64,000 nucleotides of DNA, from positions 310,001 through 374,000 of the forward strand of contig NW_026570311.1 of assembly GCF_019649055.1 (NCBI RefSeq), written 5' to 3'. The position numbers and the translations under genes are program-made. The DNA is from Paramacrobiotus metropolitanus. Taxonomy: Eukaryota > Tardigrada > Eutardigrada > Parachela > Macrobiotidae. The notes under the pieces were generated by a model, which did not search any database, was not told the origin of the DNA, and saw only the letters and a program-made list of their open reading frames with translations. Positions 58,794 through 64,000 of this stretch are shown in pieces. Positions within the stretch are counted from its first letter, which is position 1; every line of letters starts with the position of its first letter.

Positions 58794-61381
58794 AACGCCG
58801 GCGCATCCAATAATCCGCGCATCACTGCCACGCTATTGTACAACGGCGGATGTTGTGCAGAGCCCCCGGCCAACATCTGTGCAGTACCACTGTACAAGCT
58901 AATGGCCCTAATCGGCTACATGATGCGGGTGTCAGTTGAGACAGTTTATTGGTTTGTTATGGGTTTGTTTACATAAGGGCCCCGTACCGCTGTATGAAAC
59001 GCCGCGGCCGGATAGCATGAAGACACGGCCGTAAAGTGTGCTGACCGACCGATTAAACAGCCCGCGTTATTGGCCGATACACATGACATTGGCTGCGAGA
59101 GAGAGAGAGCGCTGCAGCCGATCGATCATATTTTTATAATTGTGTTTGTATACATTGTCGTATTGGGGCGGTAATGCGATAGCGCTGGCCACAAACACAC
59201 TCAGATGGACGACCACATTTTAATGGACAGCCCGTAGATCATATTTATACCGGTACGGCATTAATAATCATAATATCAACAAGCGCATTTTTACAAGCAG
59301 CGCTGATATACGGATAAGATATCAATACTTCTGTATAACCACATTTAACAGACAGGGCATAACATGCAGCTTATCACAGACACGGTACTACAGATACCTA
59401 TTTGTACGGTCAGTTTGATGCGCTGAAAGGCCAAATTAATCAAATGCAATTATCGAGGTATATACTTGCAAAAGGAACACGACTATTTTCTAATGTATTC
59501 TCTTTTGTAAGTGTTTTTGATGTCTAAACGGAAAGCCAACTTGCTAGCTAGACATCAATGGCTGGGACCGGTGCAATAACTACAGACTGTACTCTAGAGA
59601 GCGCAAGAAGATATTGAATTGTGTATGTCTGGATTAGTCAGCATTCAAAATCAGACTGACAATATCATGGGATATTTGAGTGTAATTAGACTGCCATTAT
59701 ATTTATGGTCAGTTTCGTCTTTCAGACTATTTGATATCAAATTTAATTACAATCGTCAAAGCAGGCTCAGTTTCGACAGAAAGAAAAATTTATCTGATCA
59801 GGATCACGAACGCTTTGAAGTAAATGCCAGGCGTCAGCGTTGTTCTTCAGTATTAGCAATTATTAATCACATTTAATAACAACTCACGAGTACGAGTGAA
59901 TGAAAATGTCGGTTTCGTACCACTGCTGTTATGTACGAGTAGATGTTGCACAAATGATTTTAGAATCCAGCATCTACGGTCGTTGAGACTATAATTGTGC
60001 CTTTACAAAGCATCATATCATCCCCCCTGTGCGCTTGTAAGGAGTAAAGCATCATTTGAATTAATATACGTGGTACTCAGTTGCGGTTAAACGGCGTGCA
60101 GTATTTGAAAGCGGCTGGTCTGACATTTTGGCTGAAATGTGTGATTCCGTTATGTATAGTGTATACTGTTTTATGACCATTCTGATAGTGTGGCAGTCCC
60201 TATGTAAGAACTTATATACTGGGTCAAACAAAGTTGGGTTTGGTAGTGAATTTATGGTTTACAAAGTGCCTGCATGACGTTTTCTTAAAGTCCTACCAGC
60301 ATGAAGATGATTGTTCAGCTCACGGCTCAGGTCACAAAGTTTCGAATTTTGCGGTTTTGCAGAGTGTCCGACATGCATTCGGGACTGGTATGCATGGTGA
60401 CCGGTAAGCCTGCGGTGCTGTACAATTGTAAATTGCTGGCAACGAAAAAGCATCCCTAGCTCCCGATCACCGCAACCTGATATAAAAAACCGCTGATTAT
60501 GCCGCAAATATGTCACTTACGGTGAGCACGACTCACAACTAACGTAATAATAATTTTCTGATAAGTAATAGAATTGAGTACAGAAGTTGCAATAGAAGCA
60601 ATTTGTTGATACTTTACGCTTTTCCAGATATTTGTCAATGTCACGGACTTGAGCGCATGATTTATGACGAAGCTCAAGGAGATAGTTCAACCAAAAGAGT
60701 AAGTAGCGTAGACCACGTTACTGTTTTGTTGTTGCTAAGAACTGCTGCCTTGTCATTACGCTACCGCAAAGCAGAATGAAAGGTCATAATCCCGATATGA
60801 CCTTTGATAAGTTTCGGTTTGGTCTATAAGAAAGACGTTGTAGAAAGACGAATGACATTGTAATGTTAAAGGAGATTGGTAAGAAGTTGTTTTTAATGAC
60901 GGGCGAAAGTCGCTCTTTTTTGTTTCAACGTTTAAGTTTGGAGATTATGCGTGGTAATGCTATGAGTGTGTTGTGCACAGTCCCTTCTCATGTTAACAGG
61001 GACAAATTCTTCATTTGATTGCTATTGTTGAGCGAAGCTCGCTTTGTACTGTACATACTGAGAAATAAACTTATCACAAATAAGTACAGCCAGAAACCTC
61101 TTCTTGGCAACGATTTTTCCGGCCGACAAAGCACAGTATAGTAAGTACAGCACGCTAATGGGAATATTTACATGGTACTCTTAGGCTTTGCTAAGCAAGA
61201 ACGTTGACATTTTTGCGGGGAGCCTTACCAGCCAGGAATCAAATAACAACAACATTTTTTAAATCTGCTTTACAGAGTATAAACTGTGAAGTTGCAGATG
61301 TTTAACGGGACTGACTCAAAAGTTGGTCCACAATTGTAATATGGTGACACTGGCTGATTTTATTCCAAATAAAGCGTTACT
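58794..61381. other. Long intergenic stretch, nothing recognised
   Basis: A short GA microsatellite lies near 59097-59110. No exon homologous to any family in the window and no RNA gene was found. Open frames are short and isolated. Confidence 0.4.
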
Positions 61382-62759
61382 TCAGTATTTCGGCACCTCT
61401 GGCTGCGGCATCGCGATCGCAACATTATTGCCTCGCGTCACTTCCTCGTACGAAGGTGGCGCTCCCATGAAGGGGTGCGGCGGTTCCTCGGATGTTGTTC
61501 TGGAGCCACTCCAGCCCGCAGTAGGACGGCTCAGTGTAACGGTTGGTTGAGCGGAGCGGCGCTGCCGGGACTTTGCGGACGATACGGTGCAGATCAATAA
61601 AACCACGAAAAAGAATACAGCGATGATGATGCCAGCAATCGTGCCGGCGTCCATCCCATCGTCATAACCTGCAAAAAGGTGCCGTGCATTTATTATGGTA
61701 AATCGTCAAGGATGACAGGTTGGTGATGTTACTAGGCGTCCACGGTTCGTAGCGGTACGTTGTCGAGCGGCCCGTGGTGGTAGGATAGCGCGTATCACAG
61801 TACCGCGACATTGCCGGATTATTCCCGATACTGTCGTAGTAGAAGCCCGGACAATTCACCCGATCTACGACACCATCGGCATCGCAGACGAAATCATTAT
61901 GAATGTACCCGTTCAGGGTTGGACAAGGGGATCTTAGGTATCCTTCCACTCCGGAACTTCGTTTGACTAAAAAAGCCATGAAACGTGGGTTAAATCTCTT
62001 GTAGCGTGGTAGAGATACATTTTTCAATCTGCACACGTACATTCTACAATAACGTAGTCGATCAGCATCTGATGTGCACTAGTAGCGTTGGTTATTCCCC
62101 GAGTATACTCAATCTGCACCCGCGGATGAGTGTTCCAGCTGGTGCGAGCTTGAGCCACAGACGTTGGATTGATATTGTACCACCAGGATAGCGTTAAGTC
62201 CTTCAGCAGGAGCGTGCTGTTCCACTCGTCGTACTGATGCATCCGCAGGCGATCGGTGCTGGGTATATTGAGCTTTCTGGATGACGGAATGTGTGATATT
62301 ATATCCATTTTACGTAATAATTTCTCTTTTCACCACGAATTCTAGAGAAAGCTGACATCCACTTGCCGAATACTGAAATAGATGGAGAACAGCTGATCCT
62401 GGACTTCGCTTGCACATCCTGGTACCATTATAACGTTGACGACGCAGTTTCCCGTTAACCGTGAAATGTTGGTCAACTGAAATGTACCAGCTCGGCCGTG
62501 TAGTAATGGAGGACATTCGATCTTCACTTCACCGTCGCATTTACTCCCCAAATCATCTATGAAACCAACAACTTAGCGCAACAAATCTCCCATGCAAACA
62601 CGATCGATTACGGTTAACTGAACACTGTCTGCCACAAAGTCTCAGAAGAATTTTGTTACGTTACGCACGGTAATTGTAAAATGCGCCTCCGACAAACAGA
62701 TGCATGGAGGAGAAAACAAACAAGACAAAAACGGTCCAAATCATCTTTGCGGTGTTCAT
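61382..62759 (-). CDS. Type I membrane protein with PPxY tail, distant family member
   Basis: Exons are 62669-62759, 62367-62556, 62041-62276, 61733-61966 and 61382-61668, giving 345 residues. The signal is MNTAKMIWTVFVLFVFSSMH. Exon 2 has KCDGEVKIECPPLLHGRAGT and a GC donor (GCAAGT, 62366 downward). Exon 3 reads NIPSTDRLRMHQYDE to IDYVIVE. Exon 4 has CPTLNGYIHNDFVCDADG, RVNCP and SRYC. Exon 5 has a helix (TIAGIIIAVFFFVVLLICTV), a basic patch, and HPFMGAPPSYEEVT. Domain order and all intron phases equal those of the 9-28 kb copies, yet it lies 34 kb away beyond the peptidase array and is the most diverged member. The function is unknown. Confidence 0.78.
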
Positions 62760-64000
62760 TTGTCATTCTTCCTTAACGATCTCGGAAAGCTTGACTGATG
62801 ATTATTGTGGTTCTTATGGATAATACATCTCTGCTCACAGTTCATAAATGTGCATCGAAGACAATTATTCACGTTGTCTGTTCTGTTATCACGTTAATGC
62901 TACCGATAACGATAACGATTGGACTTATTGCTCGTAGCGCAGTAATCTTAACACTCACAGTGCGCCTTGTGCCGATAGCGATAGCCGCTGAAACTGGCGC
63001 GTTTTCATTCGTGGGCATTTTCCGTAGAGCGAAGTGTCTGTAGGTTTGACGGTCTATCCTTATGCCCATTTGCTGCTCTTCACACCTCCCTTCTGAAGAG
63101 CTGTACAAAATCCCGAAGGAAGGATTCCCAATTAACCAAATGTGAGAAAGCCAAGTGGAATATACATAATATTTTCACGTCGGCGCCGCACGGTTCAAAC
63201 CGACAAGAAGAAAGGTTCTTTGAAGACTTAATTGCAAGGTATAACGAGGTCAATGAGCCTATATGAATGGTGCGAAAATGGATACGAAGCCAAACTCTGC
63301 TCTTCGACACATACTAAAACCAAGGAACGTAATTTAATCAATTCTGCTCGTATTGTAAAGCAGTACCTTCCCATATAAGCAGGTGCATTCAGGAGGCCAG
63401 CACGCCACAATCCCGAGTTGTGGTTCGAGTTGGACAACGAAAACTAGTGCCGCTGTTCCATTCATTGGTTTCCTTAAGCTCTATATATACGTACGACTTC
63501 TTTACGATAGCTTATGTAATAAATAGTTAAGAGAATGCCGTATACATGGACTATCGTAAGAAAGTCGTATGTATAATAGAAATTCAACATAATAGACCAG
63601 ATGCGCATAGGCGCTTCGGGGACTTACTTACAACGTTTTTCACCCTTTACATACAGACATCGAACGCAAAACCGCGCCCGTTTACGCGTCTTGCATGTAT
63701 GTATGTACGGGCTAAACTCGACCGCATGCGCACAACAGTCAGCACATACAGACTGACAGTTAATATGCGTGCTGTGCTGACATTATGCTTCTAACGATAA
63801 ACTGTAGCACTACATTTCTAAAAGTTAAACAATGACATAATATTATAACCATAACCTGTTTAAAAGTACCAAAACAAGGCGCGCTAAGGTACTGCTATGC
63901 AGTATTATTTTAAGCTAAAATAAACATAAAAATACAACAAGATATACTAAAAATACTTCTGGGTAGCCAGATCAGAGCGGGAACCCGCCACACGGTCACG
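62760..64000. other. Right-end flank, nothing recognised
   Basis: This contains the presumed promoter of the preceding minus-strand gene but no motif I can support, and no further gene up to the window edge. Confidence 0.4.

Noticed and set aside
58794-61381. Hidden fifth full peptidase or family copy in the long gap
   Set aside because: I looked for HExxH-type, CPY-GRAGTF, ALSGY and RVNCP words on both strands and found none.

Overview
This window is animal nuclear DNA. Its genes are split into exons with GT-AG junctions, many introns are only about 65-100 nt, and there is no prokaryotic-style gene packing. Secreted M13 peptidases in tandem, an ionotropic-receptor-like gene, a mariner element and other transposon debris point to a protostome, most likely an ecdysozoan. 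A tardigrade or small arthropod would fit, but the sequence alone does not decide it. All gene models below were built by hand from splice sites, reading phase and comparison between paralogues inside the window.

The left part (about 1-28 kb) and the far right (61.4-62.8 kb) hold a family of small type I membrane proteins that I do not recognise by name. All have five exons with the same intron phases. The product is a signal peptide, a disulfide-containing beta-type ectodomain that may be C U B-like (exons 2-3), a four-cysteine module (exon 4), and a transmembrane helix with a cytoplasmic tail (exon 5). Five copies look intact: 9392-11135, 12800-13994, 22393-24067, 26351-27876 and 61382-62759. 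Three are damaged: 5090-8460 by a 2-bp frameshift in the signal peptide, 15416-18003 by a mariner element in intron 2 and lost splice sites, and 19813-21215 by a 1-bp frameshift. Two are fragments, at 2231-2580 and 11965-12150. The tails differ: most carry SRPxVxG and PPSY motifs, one has lost PPxY, and two have short tails with neither.

The middle (about 25-32 kb) holds a decayed protein kinase, a Kelch-repeat gene fragment and an ionotropic-receptor-like gene.

The right part (32.8-58.6 kb) is a tandem array of four neprilysin-like (M13) zinc metallopeptidase genes on the minus strand. Each has 13 exons with identical phases and encodes a secreted protein of about 743-761 residues. Three keep HExxH. 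The third (48102-52422) has HQxTH and has lost the substrate-binding Asn-Ala pair, so it is probably a pseudoenzyme. The array arose by repeated duplication of a block containing a receptor gene, a small membrane-protein gene and a peptidase gene; relics of the first two lie between the peptidase copies. A related sequence block about 125-130 bp upstream of every peptidase start is a candidate promoter.

Mobile DNA includes a 1338-bp mariner, a LINE 3' end, a MITE-like element, a solo LTR, a tRNA-like sequence and, most interesting, a 705-bp LTR mini-retrotransposon (TRIM) in intron 3 of the first peptidase gene. Its two apparently identical 276-bp LTRs each contain a 72-nt tRNA-like sequence with Pol III A and B boxes.
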